The notes: generated from the sequence alone by a model not told the origin. Shown: positions 1 through 12,371, counted from the stretch's first letter. The stretch is DNA of 64,000 nt from Billgrantia ethanolica (GCF_021404305.1 NZ_JABFTX010000002.1:62001-126000), one strand, 5' to 3'. Translations and numbers: made by a program.

Positions 1-583
1 TGTGGGTGGCGGCCTCGAACAGCATGGCGGTCTTGCCCTGGATGGTCTCGAAGTAGACGGTCTCGTCGACGTCGGGGTTGCCCACGTTGGTCAACTGCTG
101 CACCTCGCCCTCGGCAATGATGCAGGTGGCGCCGGAAAGTATGCCCATGATCTTCAGCGAGCCGATCTCCACCATCATCTGGAAGGAGCGCGAGTAGAGG
201 TAGTCGCCCACCAGCACGGAGGGGGCGTTGCCCCAGGCGTCGTTGGCGGTGGCGCGGCCGCGGCGCATGCGGGATTCGTCGACCACGTCATCGTGCAGCA
301 GGGTCGAGGTGTGCATGAACTCGATCAGCGTGGCCAGCGAGATGTGCTTGTCGCCCTGATAGCCCAAGGCGCGGGCGGCCAGCAGTACCAACAGCGGGCG
401 CAGTCGCTTGCCGCCGCTGGCGATGATGTACTGACCGATGGTCTCGACCAGCGGCACCCGCGAGGCCAACTGCTCCTTGATGGTGCGGTTGACCGCGGCA
501 AAATCGTCGGCGACCGCCGCGTGCAGCGACGAAGAGGCGGTGGTGTTGCTGTCAGTCGAACGGGAAGAGGCGTTGGCTGGCAT
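1..583 (-). CDS. ispB: Octaprenyl diphosphate synthase (partial, 3' end outside window)
   Basis: Trans-polyprenyl diphosphate synthase that builds the isoprenoid side chain of ubiquinone from IPP and FPP. The visible 194 residues begin with ATG at 583 and run off the left edge, so the second Asp-rich motif is not seen. The first Asp-rich motif, DDVVD, lies at about residues 98-102 after LLH and is followed by RMRRG; GGKRLRP near residue 57 is the substrate-binding segment typical of the family. An N-terminal Ser/Thr-rich stretch of about 20 residues precedes the conserved part. It is divergent from rplU, as in many gammaproteobacteria. Identity is firm. Confidence 0.95.
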   Translation of the reverse strand, partial: MPANASSRSTDSNTTASSSLHAAVADDFAAVNRTIKEQLASRVPLVETIGQYIIASGGKRLRPLLVLLAARALGYQGDKHISLATLIEFMHTSTLLHDDVVDESRMRRGRATANDAWGNAPSVLVGDYLYSRSFQMMVEIGSLKIMGILSGATCIIAEGEVQQLTNVGNPDVDETVYFETIQGKTAMLFEAATH

Positions 584-729
584 GAGGCAGTGTCATCGGG
601 CTGTTGGGCCGGCATGCCGGACATGGCAGTGGCCTTGGGCTGCGGCTCATGCTATGGCCCGCCCATGTGGGCGTCAAGCTACGCCGCGGCGGGTGTCTGC
701 GGCGACGTCTCAACCAGTGTGGGCAGTGC

Positions 730-758
730 TTGATAGGCCCGCGGCGCGCGGTTATAAT
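730..758 (+). promoter_or_regulatory. Sigma-70 promoter of rplU-rpmA
   Basis: TTGATA at 730-735 and a perfect TATAAT at 753-758 are separated by 17 bp. The expected start lies about 100 nt before the rplU ATG, leaving room for a leader. This is the strongest-looking sigma-70 promoter in the window, which fits a ribosomal protein operon. Confidence 0.8.
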
Positions 759-862
759 GCGCGGCCCACTCATCATGCTCCCTGTCAGATGGCTGCCGAA
801 AGAGGCGCCACTCGAAGCAGGCCGATGAAGAGCCAACCCCGATGAGTTCTGGAGAGAGACAC

Positions 863-1174
863 ATGTACGCTGTTATCAAGAGCGGTGGCAAGCAGTACCG
901 CGTTCAGGAAGGCCAGACTCTCAAGCTCGAGAAGCTGGAAATCCCCACCGGCGAAACCATCGAGTTCGATGAGGTGCTGCTGGTTGCCAACGGCGACGAC
1001 GTGACCGTCGGCGCTCCGCTGGTCGCGGGCGCCAAGGTGGCTGCCGAGATCGTTTCCCACGGCCGTGGCGAGAAGATCCGCATCATCAAGTTCCGTCGTC
1101 GCAAGCATCACATGAAGCGTCAGGGCCACCGTCAGTGGTTCACTGAAGTCAAGATCACCGGGATTTCCGCCTAA
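863..1174 (+). CDS. rplU: 50S ribosomal protein L21
   Basis: L21 binds 23S rRNA in the large subunit. The 103-residue product has the usual family length and the conserved start [14 protein letters not shown]; the C-terminal half carries the basic [16 protein letters not shown] segment that contacts rRNA. The ATG at 863 is chosen over the in-frame ATG at 842 because GGAGAG sits at 851-856 and the family always begins MYAVI. It is followed 32 bp later by rpmA, forming the standard rplU-rpmA-obgE order. Confidence 0.98.
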   Translation: MYAVIKSGGKQYRVQEGQTLKLEKLEIPTGETIEFDEVLLVANGDDVTVGAPLVAGAKVAAEIVSHGRGEKIRIIKFRRRKHHMKRQGHRQWFTEVKITGISA

Positions 1175-1206
1175 GCGGCTTCCCCTTAACGAGCGAGGAC
1201 TTTGCA

Positions 1207-1464
1207 ATGGCTCATAAGAAGGCAGCCGGCTCTACGCGTAACGGCCGCGATTCAGAATCCAAACGCCTTGGTGTCAAGCTGTTCGGCGGCCAGGCCGTCA
1301 CCGCTGGCAACATCATCGTGCGTCAGCGCGGCACCCGCTTCCACGCCGGTACCGGCGTCGGCATCGGCCGCGACCACACTCTGTTCGCTCTGAGCGACGG
1401 TGTGATCAAGTTCGAGACCAAGGGTCCGAAGAACCGCAAGTTCGTCAGCGTCGTCTCTGCCTGA
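1207..1464 (+). CDS. rpmA: 50S ribosomal protein L27
   Basis: L27 lies near the peptidyl transferase centre. The protein has 85 residues and starts [16 protein letters not shown], the conserved flexible N-terminal tail, with GGQAV and QRGTRFH further in. It has no extra N-terminal cleavage extension of the Firmicutes kind. It is co-transcribed with rplU, and a hairpin terminator follows 23 bp after the stop. Confidence 0.98.
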   Translation: MAHKKAAGSTRNGRDSESKRLGVKLFGGQAVTAGNIIVRQRGTRFHAGTGVGIGRDHTLFALSDGVIKFETKGPKNRKFVSVVSA

Positions 1465-1482
1465 GAACGCACGAACCGGTAA

Positions 1483-2739
<1,257 letters not shown>

Positions 2740-2790
2740 GGCGCTCAGTTTCTCTGGGTTTGAGGTTCAGCCTTGTTGGAGAGTGAACAG

Positions 2791-3927
2791 GTGAGCAACG
2801 AGCGGGTTCCGGGTCGCGATGCGCTGCGTGGCGCTCGCCGGGTGGTGGTGAAGATCGGCAGTGCGCTGCTGACCAACGATGGGCGTGGGCTCGACGAGGC
2901 AGCCATTGGCGGCTGGGTGGACCAGATCGCCGCGCTGCATCGTCAGGGGCTCGAAGTGGTGCTGGTGTCGTCTGGCGCGGTGGCGGCCGGCATGGTGCGG
3001 CTGGGCTGGCAGGCCCGACCTTCGGCGGTACACGAGCTACAGGCTGCCGCCGCAGTGGGCCAGAACGGTCTGACTCAGTGCTACGAGCACCATTTTGCGC
3101 GCCATGGATTGCTTACTGCCCAGGTGCTGCTTACCCATGACGATCTCTCCAACCGCAAGCGCTACCTCAATGCGCGCTCGGCGCTGCGCACCCTGGTCGA
3201 TCTGCGCGTGATCCCGGTGATCAACGAGAACGACACCGTGGTCACCGACGAGATCCGCTTCGGCGACAACGACACCCTGGGCGCGCTGGTGGCCAACCTG
3301 CTAGAGGCCGAGGCATTGGTAATCCTCACCGACCAGGAGGGGTTGTTTGACGCCGATCCGCGCCACAATCCCGAAGCCTCTCTGATCAGCGAGGGGCGTG
3401 CTGATGACCCGGCGCTGGCCGCCATGGCCGGAGGCGGCGGTGCGCTGGGGCGCGGCGGTATGACCACCAAGATCCAGGCGGCTCGGCTGGCGGCCCGTTC
3501 CGGTGCCGTCACGGTGATCGCCAGCGGGCGTCAGCCCGAGGTGCTGACCCGACTGGCCGCCGGTGAGTCGCTGGGCACCCTGCTGCGTCCGGAAGAGGCC
3601 CCCATGGCGGCACGCAAGCGCTGGCTGGCCGGTCAGCTGCAGGTGCGCGGCAGCCTCACGCTGGACGCCGGGGCGGTGAAGGTGCTGCGCGGCAGCGGCT
3701 CGAGCCTGCTGGCGGTGGGGGTCAAGGCACTGTCGGGCGACTTCGTGCGTGGCGACATGGTGCTGTGCGTCGACGAGCAGGGGCAGCGCATCGCCAAGGG
3801 GCTAGTGAACTACGGCGCCGACGAGGCGCGACGCATTCTCGGCCAGCCCAGTCATCAGATAGAAGCGATCCTCGGTTACATGGAGGCGCCGGAGCTGATC
3901 CACCGCGACAACCTGGTGGTGCTGTGA
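2791..3927 (+). CDS. proB: Glutamate 5-kinase
   Basis: First step of proline synthesis: ATP-dependent phosphorylation of glutamate. An amino-acid kinase domain ([11 protein letters not shown] near the start, then VSSGAVAAG and NENDTV) is followed by a PUA domain in the last 100 residues ([11 protein letters not shown]... [12 protein letters not shown]). The start chosen is GTG at 2791, with GGAGAG at 2778-2783; upstream TTG codons are also in frame. The product has 378 residues. It follows obgE directly, as in Pseudomonas. Confidence 0.95.
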   Translation: MSNERVPGRDALRGARRVVVKIGSALLTNDGRGLDEAAIGGWVDQIAALHRQGLEVVLVSSGAVAAGMVRLGWQARPSAVHELQAAAAVGQNGLTQCYEHHFARHGLLTAQVLLTHDDLSNRKRYLNARSALRTLVDLRVIPVINENDTVVTDEIRFGDNDTLGALVANLLEAEALVILTDQEGLFDADPRHNPEASLISEGRADDPALAAMAGGGGALGRGGMTTKIQAARLAARSGAVTVIASGRQPEVLTRLAAGESLGTLLRPEEAPMAARKRWLAGQLQVRGSLTLDAGAVKVLRGSGSSLLAVGVKALSGDFVRGDMVLCVDEQGQRIAKGLVNYGADEARRILGQPSHQIEAILGYMEAPELIHRDNLVVL

Positions 3928-4124
3928 AGCAGGGTTTGCGCGGCCTGTAGCATGACGCCGCGCACCTGTGGTAGTATGCGCCATCCTCTCAGACACGGCC
4001 CGTCGACAACCTTCGCGTTGGCGAGATGGCCAGGCCGGCAGGAAAGCGAAATTTCCAAGCCGGACAAATCGTTATCGATGCCGCCCCAGACCGGGCGGCG
4101 TCAAAGTTTTCCAGGAGATAGTCA

Positions 4125-4391
4125 GTGGCAAACAGCAAGCAAGCCCGCAAGCGTGCCCGTCAGGCGGAAGGCCGTCGTGTTCTGAAGGCGAGCCAGCGCG
4201 CCATGGTGCGTACCTATGTGAAGCGCGTCATCAAGGCCATCAACGGCGGCGACCACGCCACCGCCATGACCGAGTTCCAGAAGGCGCAGCCGATCATCGA
4301 CCGCATCGCCGACAAGGACGTGCTCTCCAAGAAGAAGGCTGCGCGCCTGAAGAGCCGCCTGAACAAGCGAATTAAGGCGCTGGCTGCGTAA
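4125..4391 (+). CDS. rpsT: 30S ribosomal protein S20
   Basis: S20 is a small-subunit primary binder of 16S rRNA. The protein has 88 residues and starts MANSKQARKRARQ, with a high content of Lys and Arg and all-helical character. It starts at GTG (4125) behind AGGAG at 4113-4117; a non-AUG start is also found in E. coli rpsT, where it aids autoregulation. The 197-bp gap after proB holds the leader; TAGTAT at 3972-3977 is a weak -10 candidate. A terminator follows. Confidence 0.97.
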   Translation: MANSKQARKRARQAEGRRVLKASQRAMVRTYVKRVIKAINGGDHATAMTEFQKAQPIIDRIADKDVLSKKKAARLKSRLNKRIKALAA

Positions 4392-4450
4392 AGCCGGTCG
4401 CCTGGAGACGTCGCGAACCCGGCCCTTGGGCCACGTTCGCAACGCTCGTG

Positions 4451-4476
4451 AAAAACCGGCTGCGGCCGGTTTTTTT
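4451..4476 (+). terminator. Rho-independent terminator after rpsT
   Basis: AAAAACCGGC, loop, GCCGGTTTTTTT: a GC stem flanked by A and T runs, 60 bp after the rpsT stop and 36 bp before murJ. Confidence 0.85.
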
Positions 4477-4511
4477 GTGTCTGCATGCCAGCCAAGGCTT
4501 GATGGTCGAGG

Positions 4512-6140
4512 ATGGGAGCGGTGACGGAACCCGAGAAGTTGCCCGATTCAGCGAAGTCGAGCGTGCCCCTGGTGGCCGATGACGACCGTGCCGTGGCGCC
4601 CAAGGCCGGCGGACTGATGCGTTCCGGCCTGGTAGTGGGTGTCATGACCATGCTGTCGCGGGTCATGGGGCTGGTGCGTGACGTGGTGGTGGCGACCCTG
4701 TTCGGTGCCGGCAACGGTGCCGACGCCTTCTTCGTGGCGTTCAAGATTCCCAACTTCATGCGCCGCCTGTTCGCCGAAGGGGCCTTCAACCAGGCCTTCG
4801 TGCCGGTGCTTTCCGAGTACGCCACTCGCGGCAGCAAGCGCGAGGTGCGCGAGCTGCTCGACGCCGTGGCCGGCAGCCTCACCGCGGTGCTGGCGCTGAT
4901 CACCGCCCTGGCCATGCTCGCCGCACCCTGGCTGGTGTGGGTCTTTGCCCCGGGCTTCGGTCGCGACCCGGCCAAGCTGGCGCTCACCGCCGACATGCTG
5001 CGGCTGACCTTTCCCTATCTGCTGCTGGTCTCGCTCACTGCCTTTGCCGGCAGCGTGCTCAACACCTGGAACCGCTTCGCCGTGCCGGCCTTCACGCCGG
5101 TGCTGCTCAACCTCTCGTTGATCGGTGCCGCCGTGCTGCTCACGCCCTTGATGAGCGAGCCGGCCATGGCGCTGGCCTGGGGCGTGCTGATTGCCGGCTT
5201 TGCCCAGCTCGCTTTCCAGGTGCCGTTTTTGGCGCGCCTGGGGCTGATGCCGCGACCCTGGCCCAACTTCGCCCACAGCGGCGTGAAGCGCATCCTGATA
5301 TTGATGGCGCCGGCGCTGTTCGGTGTCTCGGTGTCACAGATCAACCTGCTGTTGGATACCGTGCTGGCCTCGCTGCTCACTCCGGGCAGCGTGTCGTGGC
5401 TCTACTACTCCGACCGCCTGGTGGAGCTGCCGCTGGGGGTGTTCGGCATCGCCATCGGTACGGTGATCCTGCCGGCGCTCTCCAAGCGTCACGCCGAGCA
5501 ATCGGGCGAGCACTTCGCCGCCATGCTCGACTGGGCGGTGCGTGCCGTGCTGCTGCTGGGTCTGCCGGCGGCGCTGGCCCTGGCGATCCTTGCCGAGCCG
5601 CTGCTGATCTCGCTGTTCCACTACGGCGCCATGACCGAGCACGACATCGTCATGGCGGCCATGAGCCTGCGCGCCTACGCCTTCGGCCTGGTCGCCTTCA
5701 TGCTGATCAAGGTGCTGGCGCCGGGTTTCTTCGCCCGCCAGAACACCAAGACCCCGGTCAAGGTCGGCATCATCGCCATGGTCGCCAACATGGTGTTCAA
5801 CCTGATCCTGATCTGGCCGCTGGCCCACGCCGGCCTGGCCCTGGCCACGGCGCTGTCGGCCTTCCTCAACGCCGGCCTGCTGGGCTGGCTGCTGCACAAG
5901 CAGGGCGTGCTCGTGTTCCAGCCGGGCTGGGGGCGCTATGCCGTGCAACTGGTGGGCGGCTGCGTGGTGATGAGCGTGGGCCTGGCCTGGCTGGCACCGG
6001 AGTGGCAGCAGTGGCTCGAGTGGGGTGTATCGGCGCGGGTGCAGTGGCTGGCCTTGTTGGTAGTGGTCGGCGCGGCGATCTACTTCGCCTGGCTGGGGGC
6101 GCTGGGGGTCAGGCCGCGGCATTTTCGTATGCGGGGGTAG
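4512..6140 (+). CDS. murJ: Lipid II flippase MurJ (MviN)
   Basis: MOP-superfamily inner membrane protein that moves lipid II outward for peptidoglycan synthesis. The 542 residues contain about 14 hydrophobic segments; the family signature around SRVMGLVRDVVVATLFGAG and ADAFFVAFKIPNFMRRLFAEGAF is intact. About 35 hydrophilic residues precede the first helix, slightly more than in E. coli, so the ATG at 4617 (MRSGLV) is a possible later start; no strong ribosome site decides between them. It sits between rpsT and ribF, its usual place in gammaproteobacteria. Confidence 0.95.
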   Translation: MGAVTEPEKLPDSAKSSVPLVADDDRAVAPKAGGLMRSGLVVGVMTMLSRVMGLVRDVVVATLFGAGNGADAFFVAFKIPNFMRRLFAEGAFNQAFVPVLSEYATRGSKREVRELLDAVAGSLTAVLALITALAMLAAPWLVWVFAPGFGRDPAKLALTADMLRLTFPYLLLVSLTAFAGSVLNTWNRFAVPAFTPVLLNLSLIGAAVLLTPLMSEPAMALAWGVLIAGFAQLAFQVPFLARLGLMPRPWPNFAHSGVKRILILMAPALFGVSVSQINLLLDTVLASLLTPGSVSWLYYSDRLVELPLGVFGIAIGTVILPALSKRHAEQSGEHFAAMLDWAVRAVLLLGLPAALALAILAEPLLISLFHYGAMTEHDIVMAAMSLRAYAFGLVAFMLIKVLAPGFFARQNTKTPVKVGIIAMVANMVFNLILIWPLAHAGLALATALSAFLNAGLLGWLLHKQGVLVFQPGWGRYAVQLVGGCVVMSVGLAWLAPEWQQWLEWGVSARVQWLALLVVVGAAIYFAWLGALGVRPRHFRMRG

Positions 6141-6189
6141 GGCGCCCCTCGGTGTGGGGAACCGGAAGCCTTATGAAGCAGATCGCCGG

Positions 6190-6218
6190 CTGTCAAGGGA
6201 ACTGGGGTTCGCTATAAT
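6190..6218 (+). promoter_or_regulatory. Sigma-70 promoter before ribF
   Basis: CTGTCA at 6190-6195 (4 of 6 to TTGACA) and a perfect TATAAT at 6213-6218, 17 bp apart, lie 46 bp before the ribF ATG. It probably drives ribF-ileS-lspA-fkpB-ispH. Confidence 0.75.
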
Positions 6219-6264
6219 CTTCCCCTTTGTACGTTTTTCAACCAGAAGGCTTAGTGAAGACTGA

Positions 6265-7344
6265 ATGGAAGTCATTCGAGGACTGCACAATCTGCGCGAG
6301 GAGCATCGCGGCTGCGTGGCCACCATCGGCAATTTCGATGGCGTACACCGCGGCCACCAGGCGATTCTCGACCAGTGCCGCGAGCAGGCCTCGAAGCTGC
6401 GCCTGCCGGTCACGGTGGTGGTGTTCGAGCCCCAGCCGCGAGAGTTCTTCGCCGGCGATCAAGCGCCGCCACGCCTGACCCGTCTGCGCGAAAAGGTGCG
6501 CCTGCTGGGTGAAAGCGGGGTCGATTACGTGCTCTGCCTGCCGTTCAACGAGCGCCTGCGCAGCCTCACCGCGGTGGAATTCATCGACCGCGTGCTGGTC
6601 GAAGGGTTGGGAGTACGCCATCTGGTGGTGGGCGACGACTTCCGCTTCGGCTGCGATCGCAGCGGCGATTTCAGCCTGCTGGCCGAAGAGGGCGAGCGGC
6701 GCGGTCATCAAGGCTATGGCGTCGAGCACACCCGCACTTTCGCTCTCGACGACGAGCGTGTCTCCAGTACCCGGGTGCGCACGCTGCTGGCCAGCGGCAA
6801 CTTTGCCCAGGCGGCACGGATGCTGGGCCGCCCCTATCGGCTCGGCGGTCGGGTGGTCGCCGACCAGCAGTTGGGGCGTACCATCGGCGTGCCCACGGCC
6901 AACCTGCCGCTGCCACGGCTGCCTCTGGCGCTGCGTGGCGTCTACGCGGTGGTGGTCGAACTGCCCGGCGGGCGCCGCTGTCCCGGGGTGGCCAACATCG
7001 GCTGGCGTCCCACGGTGGGCAGCGACCGGCCGGTGCTGGAGGTGCACCTGTTCGACTTCGACGGCGACCTCTATGGCGAGCGTCTGGTGGTGTTTCCCTG
7101 CGCCAGGCTGCGCGGCGAGGTGAAGTTCGACGACTTCGCCGCTCTCAAGCAGCAGATCGCGGCCGACCAGGCGCGCGCCCGGCGCTATTTTGCCGATGAG
7201 TGTCAGTTTACCGATGAGTACCAGGAAGCCAGAGAGCTTGGCCTGACAGACGACTCACTTCCATTGGCTTCGGCGCCGCTGGCGCGCGAGACCGTGAATT
7301 TCGAATCCTCGGCGGGACGTTCCGCCGACCACGACGACGGCTGA
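6265..7344 (+). CDS. ribF: Bifunctional riboflavin kinase / FAD synthetase
   Basis: Converts riboflavin to FMN and then FAD. The N-terminal FAD synthetase domain carries [13 protein letters not shown] and SSTRVR; the C-terminal flavokinase domain (about 185-310) carries the region [10 protein letters not shown] and GVYAV. At 359 residues it is about 45 longer than E. coli RibF; the extra part is a hydrophilic tail after the flavokinase domain, low in conservation signs. ileS follows 10 bp later, so the two are co-transcribed as in E. coli. Confidence 0.95.
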   Translation: MEVIRGLHNLREEHRGCVATIGNFDGVHRGHQAILDQCREQASKLRLPVTVVVFEPQPREFFAGDQAPPRLTRLREKVRLLGESGVDYVLCLPFNERLRSLTAVEFIDRVLVEGLGVRHLVVGDDFRFGCDRSGDFSLLAEEGERRGHQGYGVEHTRTFALDDERVSSTRVRTLLASGNFAQAARMLGRPYRLGGRVVADQQLGRTIGVPTANLPLPRLPLALRGVYAVVVELPGGRRCPGVANIGWRPTVGSDRPVLEVHLFDFDGDLYGERLVVFPCARLRGEVKFDDFAALKQQIAADQARARRYFADECQFTDEYQEARELGLTDDSLPLASAPLARETVNFESSAGRSADHDDG

Positions 7345-7354
7345 CTCCCAGGAT

Positions 7355-10198
7355 ATGAGCGACTACAAGCACACACTGAACCTGCCCGAAACCGACTTCC
7401 CCATGCGCGGCAACCTGCCTCAGCGCGAGCCCGGTCGGGTATCGCAGTGGCAGGACATGAAGCTCTACCAGCGCCTGCGTGAAGAGCGCCGCGGCCGCGA
7501 GACCTTCGTGCTGCACGACGGCCCTCCCTATGCCAACGGCAGCATCCACATCGGTCACGCCGTCAACAAGATCCTCAAGGACATCATCGTCAAGTCGAAG
7601 AATCTGGCCGGCTTCGACGCCCCCTACGTCCCCGGCTGGGACTGCCACGGCCTGCCCATCGAGCACAAGGTGGAGACCACCCACGGCAAGCACCTCGAGC
7701 CCGAGCAGGCGCGGGCCCTGTGCCGCGAGTACGCCGCCTCGCAGATCCAGACCCAGCTCACCGACTTCGTGCGTCTGGGCGTGATCGGCGACTGGGATCA
7801 CCCCTACCGCACCATGGATTACGCCAACGAGGCCGGCGAGATCCGCGCCCTGGCCGACATGGTCGCCGCCGGCTACGTGTTCAAGGGGCTCAAGCCGGTC
7901 AACTGGTGCTTCGACTGTGGCTCGGCGCTGGCCGAGGCCGAGGTGGAGTACCAGGACAAGAAGTCCGACGCCATCGACGTGGCCTTCCCGGCCGCCGACG
8001 AGGCCAAGCTGGCTGCCGCCTTCGGCCTGGCATCGCTGCCCAAGCCCGCCGCTATCGTGATCTGGACCACCACGCCCTGGACCGTGCCGGCCAACCAGGC
8101 GCTCAACGTGCATCCCGAGTTCACCTATGCCCTGGTCGATACCGGCGAACGCCTGCTGGTACTGGCCGAGGAGCTGGTCGAGAGCTGCCTCGAGCGCTAC
8201 GAGCTCCAGGGCGAAGTGATTGCCACCGCCAAGGGCCAGGCGCTCGACCTGATCGAGTTCCGCCACCCGTTCTACGATCGCCTCTCGCCGGTCTATCTGG
8301 CCGACTACGTCGAGTCCGAGGTGGGCAGTACCGGTATCGTCCACTCGGCACCGGCCTATGGCGTGGACGACTTCGTCACCTGCCGCGCCCATGGTATGGC
8401 GTTCGAAGAGATCAAGAGCCCGGTGCAGGGCAACGGTGTCTATGCCGACGACCTGCCGTTCTTCGGCGGCCAGCTGATCTGGAAGGCCAATCCGCAGATC
8501 GTCGACAAGCTGCGCGAGGTCGGTGCACTGCTGGCGCACAAGGTCATCACCCACAGCTACATGCACTGCTGGCGCCACAAGACTCCGGTGATCTACCGCG
8601 CCACCGCGCAGTGGTTCGTGGGCATGGATCTCAAAGGAAAGGACGGGCGCACCCTGCGTGAGCGCGCCCTGGAAGGTATCGAAGCAACCCAGTTCACCCC
8701 GGCCTGGGGCCAGGCGCGGCTGCACGCCATGATCGCCAACCGTCCGGACTGGTGTATCTCGCGCCAGCGCAACTGGGGCGTGCCGATCCCGTTCTTCCTG
8801 CACAAGGCCACCGGCGAGCTGCACCCGCGCACCGTCGAGCTGATGGAAGAGGCCGCCAAGCGCGTCGAGCGCGAGGGCATCGACGCCTGGTTCCGCCTCG
8901 ATCCGGTCGAGCTGCTGGGCGACGAGGCGGCCCAGTACGAGAAGGTCACCGACACCCTCGACGTGTGGTTCGACTCCGGCACCACCCACCGCCACGTGTT
9001 GCGCGGCTCGCACCTCCACGGTCACGAGAGCGGCCCCCGCGCCGACCTCTACCTGGAGGGCTCCGACCAGCACCGCGGCTGGTTCCACTCTTCGCTGCTG
9101 ACCGGCTGCGCCATCGACGGCCACCCGCCGTATCGTGGCCTGCTGACGCATGGTTTTACCGTGGACGCCCAGGGCCGCAAGATGTCCAAGTCGATGGGCA
9201 ACGTGGTGGCGCCGCAGGAAGTGATGGACAAGCTGGGCGCCGATATCCTGCGCCTGTGGGTCGCCTCCACCGACTATTCGGGCGAGATGGCGGTCTCCGA
9301 CGAGATCCTCAAGCGCACTGCCGACGTCTACCGGCGCATCCGCAACACCGCGCGCTTCCTGCTGGCCAACCTCAACGGCTTCGATCCGGCCCGCGACAGC
9401 GTGGCCTTCGACGACATGCTGGCACTGGACCAGTGGGTGGTGGACCGTGCCGCCCAGCTCCAGGCGCGCATCGAGAAGGCCTATGAGGAGTATCGCTTCC
9501 TCGACGTCTACCAGCAGGTTCATACCTTCTGTTCGCGGGAGCTCGGTGGCTTCTACCTCGACGTGATCAAGGACCGCCAGTACACCACCCAGGCAGACTC
9601 ACTGGCCCGGCGCAGCTGTCAGACGGCGCTCTACCACGTGGTCCAGGCGCTGTCGCGCTGGGTGGCGCCGATCCTCAGCTTCACTGCCGAGGAGATCTAC
9701 GAGAACATCCCCGGCGCCAGGGGCGACAGCGTGCTGCTCGAGAGCTACTACGAAGGGCTTGATACCCTGGCGCCGGATGCCGAGCTGGGGCGCGAGTTCT
9801 GGGAGCAGGTACTCGAGGTCAAGCAGGCGGTGAACAAGTGTCTTGAGGACGCGCGTAACGCCAAGGTGATCAAGGGCAGTCTGGCCGCCGAGGTGACCCT
9901 GTTCGTCGACGAGACGCTCGGTTCGACCCTGGCCAAGCTGGGCGAAGAGCTGCGCTTCGTGATGCTGACCAGCGAGGTGCGGCTGGCGCCTATGGCCGAG
10001 GGCCAGAACGTCGATAATGCCGAGGTCACCGAACTGGCGGGCCTGAAGGTGGCGGTGGTCGCCAGCCCGCACCAGAAGTGCGAGCGCTGCTGGCACCATC
10101 GCGAGGACGTGGGCAGCCACGTCGAGCACGAAGACCTGTGCGGCCGCTGTATCAGCAACCTGCCGGAGGGGCCGGGTGAGACTCGCCACTATGCGTAA
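7355..10198 (+). CDS. ileS: Isoleucyl-tRNA synthetase
   Basis: Class I aminoacyl-tRNA synthetase charging tRNA-Ile, with a CP1 editing domain. The HIGH motif appears as [15 protein letters not shown] as [10 protein letters not shown], and the CP1 region has [14 protein letters not shown] before it. The C-terminal zinc finger is complete with two cysteine pairs (CERC and CGRC). At 947 residues it matches the bacterial type. Its stop codon overlaps the start of lspA, showing translational coupling. Confidence 0.98.
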   Translation: MSDYKHTLNLPETDFPMRGNLPQREPGRVSQWQDMKLYQRLREERRGRETFVLHDGPPYANGSIHIGHAVNKILKDIIVKSKNLAGFDAPYVPGWDCHGLPIEHKVETTHGKHLEPEQARALCREYAASQIQTQLTDFVRLGVIGDWDHPYRTMDYANEAGEIRALADMVAAGYVFKGLKPVNWCFDCGSALAEAEVEYQDKKSDAIDVAFPAADEAKLAAAFGLASLPKPAAIVIWTTTPWTVPANQALNVHPEFTYALVDTGERLLVLAEELVESCLERYELQGEVIATAKGQALDLIEFRHPFYDRLSPVYLADYVESEVGSTGIVHSAPAYGVDDFVTCRAHGMAFEEIKSPVQGNGVYADDLPFFGGQLIWKANPQIVDKLREVGALLAHKVITHSYMHCWRHKTPVIYRATAQWFVGMDLKGKDGRTLRERALEGIEATQFTPAWGQARLHAMIANRPDWCISRQRNWGVPIPFFLHKATGELHPRTVELMEEAAKRVEREGIDAWFRLDPVELLGDEAAQYEKVTDTLDVWFDSGTTHRHVLRGSHLHGHESGPRADLYLEGSDQHRGWFHSSLLTGCAIDGHPPYRGLLTHGFTVDAQGRKMSKSMGNVVAPQEVMDKLGADILRLWVASTDYSGEMAVSDEILKRTADVYRRIRNTARFLLANLNGFDPARDSVAFDDMLALDQWVVDRAAQLQARIEKAYEEYRFLDVYQQVHTFCSRELGGFYLDVIKDRQYTTQADSLARRSCQTALYHVVQALSRWVAPILSFTAEEIYENIPGARGDSVLLESYYEGLDTLAPDAELGREFWEQVLEVKQAVNKCLEDARNAKVIKGSLAAEVTLFVDETLGSTLAKLGEELRFVMLTSEVRLAPMAEGQNVDNAEVTELAGLKVAVVASPHQKCERCWHHREDVGSHVEHEDLCGRCISNLPEGPGETRHYA

Positions 10199-10721
10199 CA
10201 AGCAGGATGACAGCGGCACCTCGGTGCCGCCCATGCGCCAACCGCTGCGCTGGCTGTGGCTGGCCGCCGCCGTGGTCGTGCTGGACCTCGGCACCAAGGC
10301 ACTGATGTCCAGCGTGCTGAGCTACGGCCAGCCGGTGGAGGTGCTGCCGTTCTTCAACCTCACGCTGCTGCACAACACCGGGGCGGCGTTCAGCTTCCTG
10401 GCCGGCCATCCCGGCTGGCAGCGCTGGTTCTTCGCCATCATCGCCGTGGGCGCAACCATCGGCCTGACGATCTGGATGAGCCGGCTCAAGGCCGACGAGA
10501 AGCTGCTCGGCGCCTCGCTGGCGCTGATCATCGGCGGTGCCCTGGGCAACCTCTACGACCGTCTGGTGCACGGCTACGTGGTCGATTTTCTCTCCTTCCA
10601 CGTGGCTGGCTGGTACTACCCGGCGTTCAACGTGGCGGACATCGGCATTACCCTGGGGGCCATCGGCCTGATCTGGGAATCCGTCTTCGAGGGCCGCAAG
10701 CAGGCGCGGCGGCGCGGCTGA
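10176..10721 (+). CDS. lspA: Lipoprotein signal peptidase (signal peptidase II)
   Basis: Inner-membrane aspartic protease that cuts prolipoproteins before the lipid-bearing cysteine. Four membrane helices are visible, with [19 protein letters not shown] and the catalytic-Asp region [14 protein letters not shown] at 10176 is chosen because GGAGGG at 10165-10170 gives good spacing; ATG at 10191 is the alternative. The gene overlaps ileS by 23 or 8 bp. It serves the lipoproteins predicted elsewhere in the window. Confidence 0.96.
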   Translation: MRLATMRNKQDDSGTSVPPMRQPLRWLWLAAAVVVLDLGTKALMSSVLSYGQPVEVLPFFNLTLLHNTGAAFSFLAGHPGWQRWFFAIIAVGATIGLTIWMSRLKADEKLLGASLALIIGGALGNLYDRLVHGYVVDFLSFHVAGWYYPAFNVADIGITLGAIGLIWESVFEGRKQARRRG

Positions 10722-10801
10722 GCCCAGCTGCTATGCTGCTTGGCAAGCCTCGACCAAACGTGCATGAGCGAACGCGTACGACCGACTGAGCGAGAGCAAC
10801 G

Positions 10802-11248
10802 ATGAGCGAATTTCGCATCGACGAGGGCATGGAAGTGACGCTGCACTTCACCCTCAAGCTGGAGGACGGCACCGTGGTCGACTCCACCCGTGACAAGCAG
10901 CCGGCCACCTTCCAGGTGGGCGACGGCAACCTGCCGCCGGGGTTCGAACGCCCGCTGAAAGGGCTGGTAGGGGGCGAGAGCGGCAGCTTCGAGATTGCTC
11001 CCGAGCATGGCTTCGGTCAGCGCAATCCGCAGAACGTGCAGATGCTCAGCCGCGACGACTTCGAGGAGATCGAGCCCGAGGTGGGCACGGTGATGTCCTT
11101 TGCCGACCCTGCTGGCGGCGAATTGCCCGGCGTAATCATCGCCGCCGACGAGCGTAACGTGGAAGTGGACTTCAACCATCCGCTGGCCGGACGTACCCTG
11201 ACTTTCGAGGTGGAAGTGTTGGACGTCAGGCCCGCGCAGACACACTGA
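10802..11248 (+). CDS. fkpB: FKBP-type peptidyl-prolyl isomerase, SlpA/FkpB type
   Basis: Small cytoplasmic prolyl isomerase of the SlyD/SlpA branch. It has [18 protein letters not shown], then [10 protein letters not shown] and GLVGGE, an insert-in-flap domain, and [14 protein letters not shown] at the end. No SlyD-like histidine-rich metal tail is present. The 148 residues and the position between lspA and ispH match fkpB in E. coli and Pseudomonas. It lies 80 bp after lspA and 80 bp before ispH. Confidence 0.93.
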   Translation: MSEFRIDEGMEVTLHFTLKLEDGTVVDSTRDKQPATFQVGDGNLPPGFERPLKGLVGGESGSFEIAPEHGFGQRNPQNVQMLSRDDFEEIEPEVGTVMSFADPAGGELPGVIIAADERNVEVDFNHPLAGRTLTFEVEVLDVRPAQTH

Positions 11249-11328
11249 GTTTGTTAACGACGAGACTCAGCGCTTTCTACGCTTTATCTGTTTCTACCGA
11301 TGCTCCGACGCATCAAGGCGACGTAACC

Positions 11329-12306
11329 ATGCAAGCTAACCCCGTGCGAATCAAGCTGGCCAATCCCCGCGGCTTCTGTGCCGGTGTCGATCGCGCCATC
11401 GAGATCGTCAATCGTGCGCTGGACGTCTTCGGCCCGCCCATTTACGTGCGCCACGAGGTGGTGCACAACCGCTTCGTGGTCGACACCCTGCGCAGCCGCG
11501 GTGCCATCTTCGTCGAGGAGCTCGACGAGGTTCCCGACGATGTGATCGTGATCTTCTCGGCTCACGGCGTTTCCCGGGCGGTGCAGGAGGATGCCGAGCG
11601 GCGCGGCCTCAAGGTGTTCGACGCCACCTGCCCGCTGGTCACCAAGGTACATATGGAAGTGCTGCGCTACGCCAAGCGCGGTCAGGAGTGCATCCTGATC
11701 GGCCATGCCGGGCATCCCGAAGTCGAAGGCACCATGGGGCGCTACGACGCCGCCCACGGTGGCGCCATCTACCTGGTGGAGGACGAGGAAGACGTCGCAC
11801 GCCTGGAAGTGAAGGATCCCGCGCGGCTTGCCTTCGTCACCCAGACCACCCTCTCCATGGACGACACCGCGCGGGTAATCGACGCCCTGCGCGCCAAGTT
11901 CCCCGAGATCGAGGGGCCGCGCAAGGATGACATCTGCTACGCCACCCAGAACCGTCAGGATGCGGTGCGCGAGCTTGCCGCCGGCTGCGAGCTGCTGTTG
12001 GTGGTGGGCAGCCCCAACAGCTCCAACTCCAACCGCCTGCGCGAGCTGGCCGAGCGGGTCGGCACGCCGGCCTATCTGATCGACGACGCCAGCCAGATCG
12101 ACCCGGCCTGGCTGCAGGGCGTCAGCGCCGTCGGTATCACCGCCGGGGCCAGCGCACCGGAAGTGCTGGTCAAGGGCGTGATCGAGCGGCTGCAGGGGAT
12201 GGGGGCACAAGCGCCGGAAGAACTGGCCGGCCGTGAGGAAACCATCACCTTCTCGATGCCGCGAGAGCTGCGTGAGCGCGTGATCGCCAGCGACTCGCTG
12301 ACCTGA
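11329..12306 (+). CDS. ispH: 4-hydroxy-3-methylbut-2-enyl diphosphate reductase
   Basis: Last enzyme of the MEP pathway, a [4Fe-4S] protein producing IPP and DMAPP. The iron-sulfur cysteines are visible in [23 protein letters not shown] and, further on, the [11 protein letters not shown] segment; [10 protein letters not shown] is the substrate-binding loop. ATG at 11329 ([10 protein letters not shown]) follows AAGG and fits the family; upstream in-frame codons to 11251 would add an unlikely 26 residues. The protein has 325 residues. The type IV pilin operon comes next, as in P. aeruginosa. Confidence 0.97.
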   Translation: MQANPVRIKLANPRGFCAGVDRAIEIVNRALDVFGPPIYVRHEVVHNRFVVDTLRSRGAIFVEELDEVPDDVIVIFSAHGVSRAVQEDAERRGLKVFDATCPLVTKVHMEVLRYAKRGQECILIGHAGHPEVEGTMGRYDAAHGGAIYLVEDEEDVARLEVKDPARLAFVTQTTLSMDDTARVIDALRAKFPEIEGPRKDDICYATQNRQDAVRELAAGCELLLVVGSPNSSNSNRLRELAERVGTPAYLIDDASQIDPAWLQGVSAVGITAGASAPEVLVKGVIERLQGMGAQAPEELAGREETITFSMPRELRERVIASDSLT

Positions 12307-12371
12307 GCAGGCGCGAAGCAAGGATCTCAACCCGGGCACATGAGCTGGCTCATGCTGCTTGAGGCGACCTG

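Noticed and set aside
6141..6264. FMN riboswitch before ribF
   Set aside because: The 124-bp gap contains a sigma-70 promoter ending at 6218 and is too short for the conserved six-stem fold; no matching motifs were seen.
7208..9523. 771-codon minus-strand open frame opposite ribF-ileS
   Set aside because: Antisense shadow of ileS; composition is that of a complementary high-GC coding frame, with no family resemblance.
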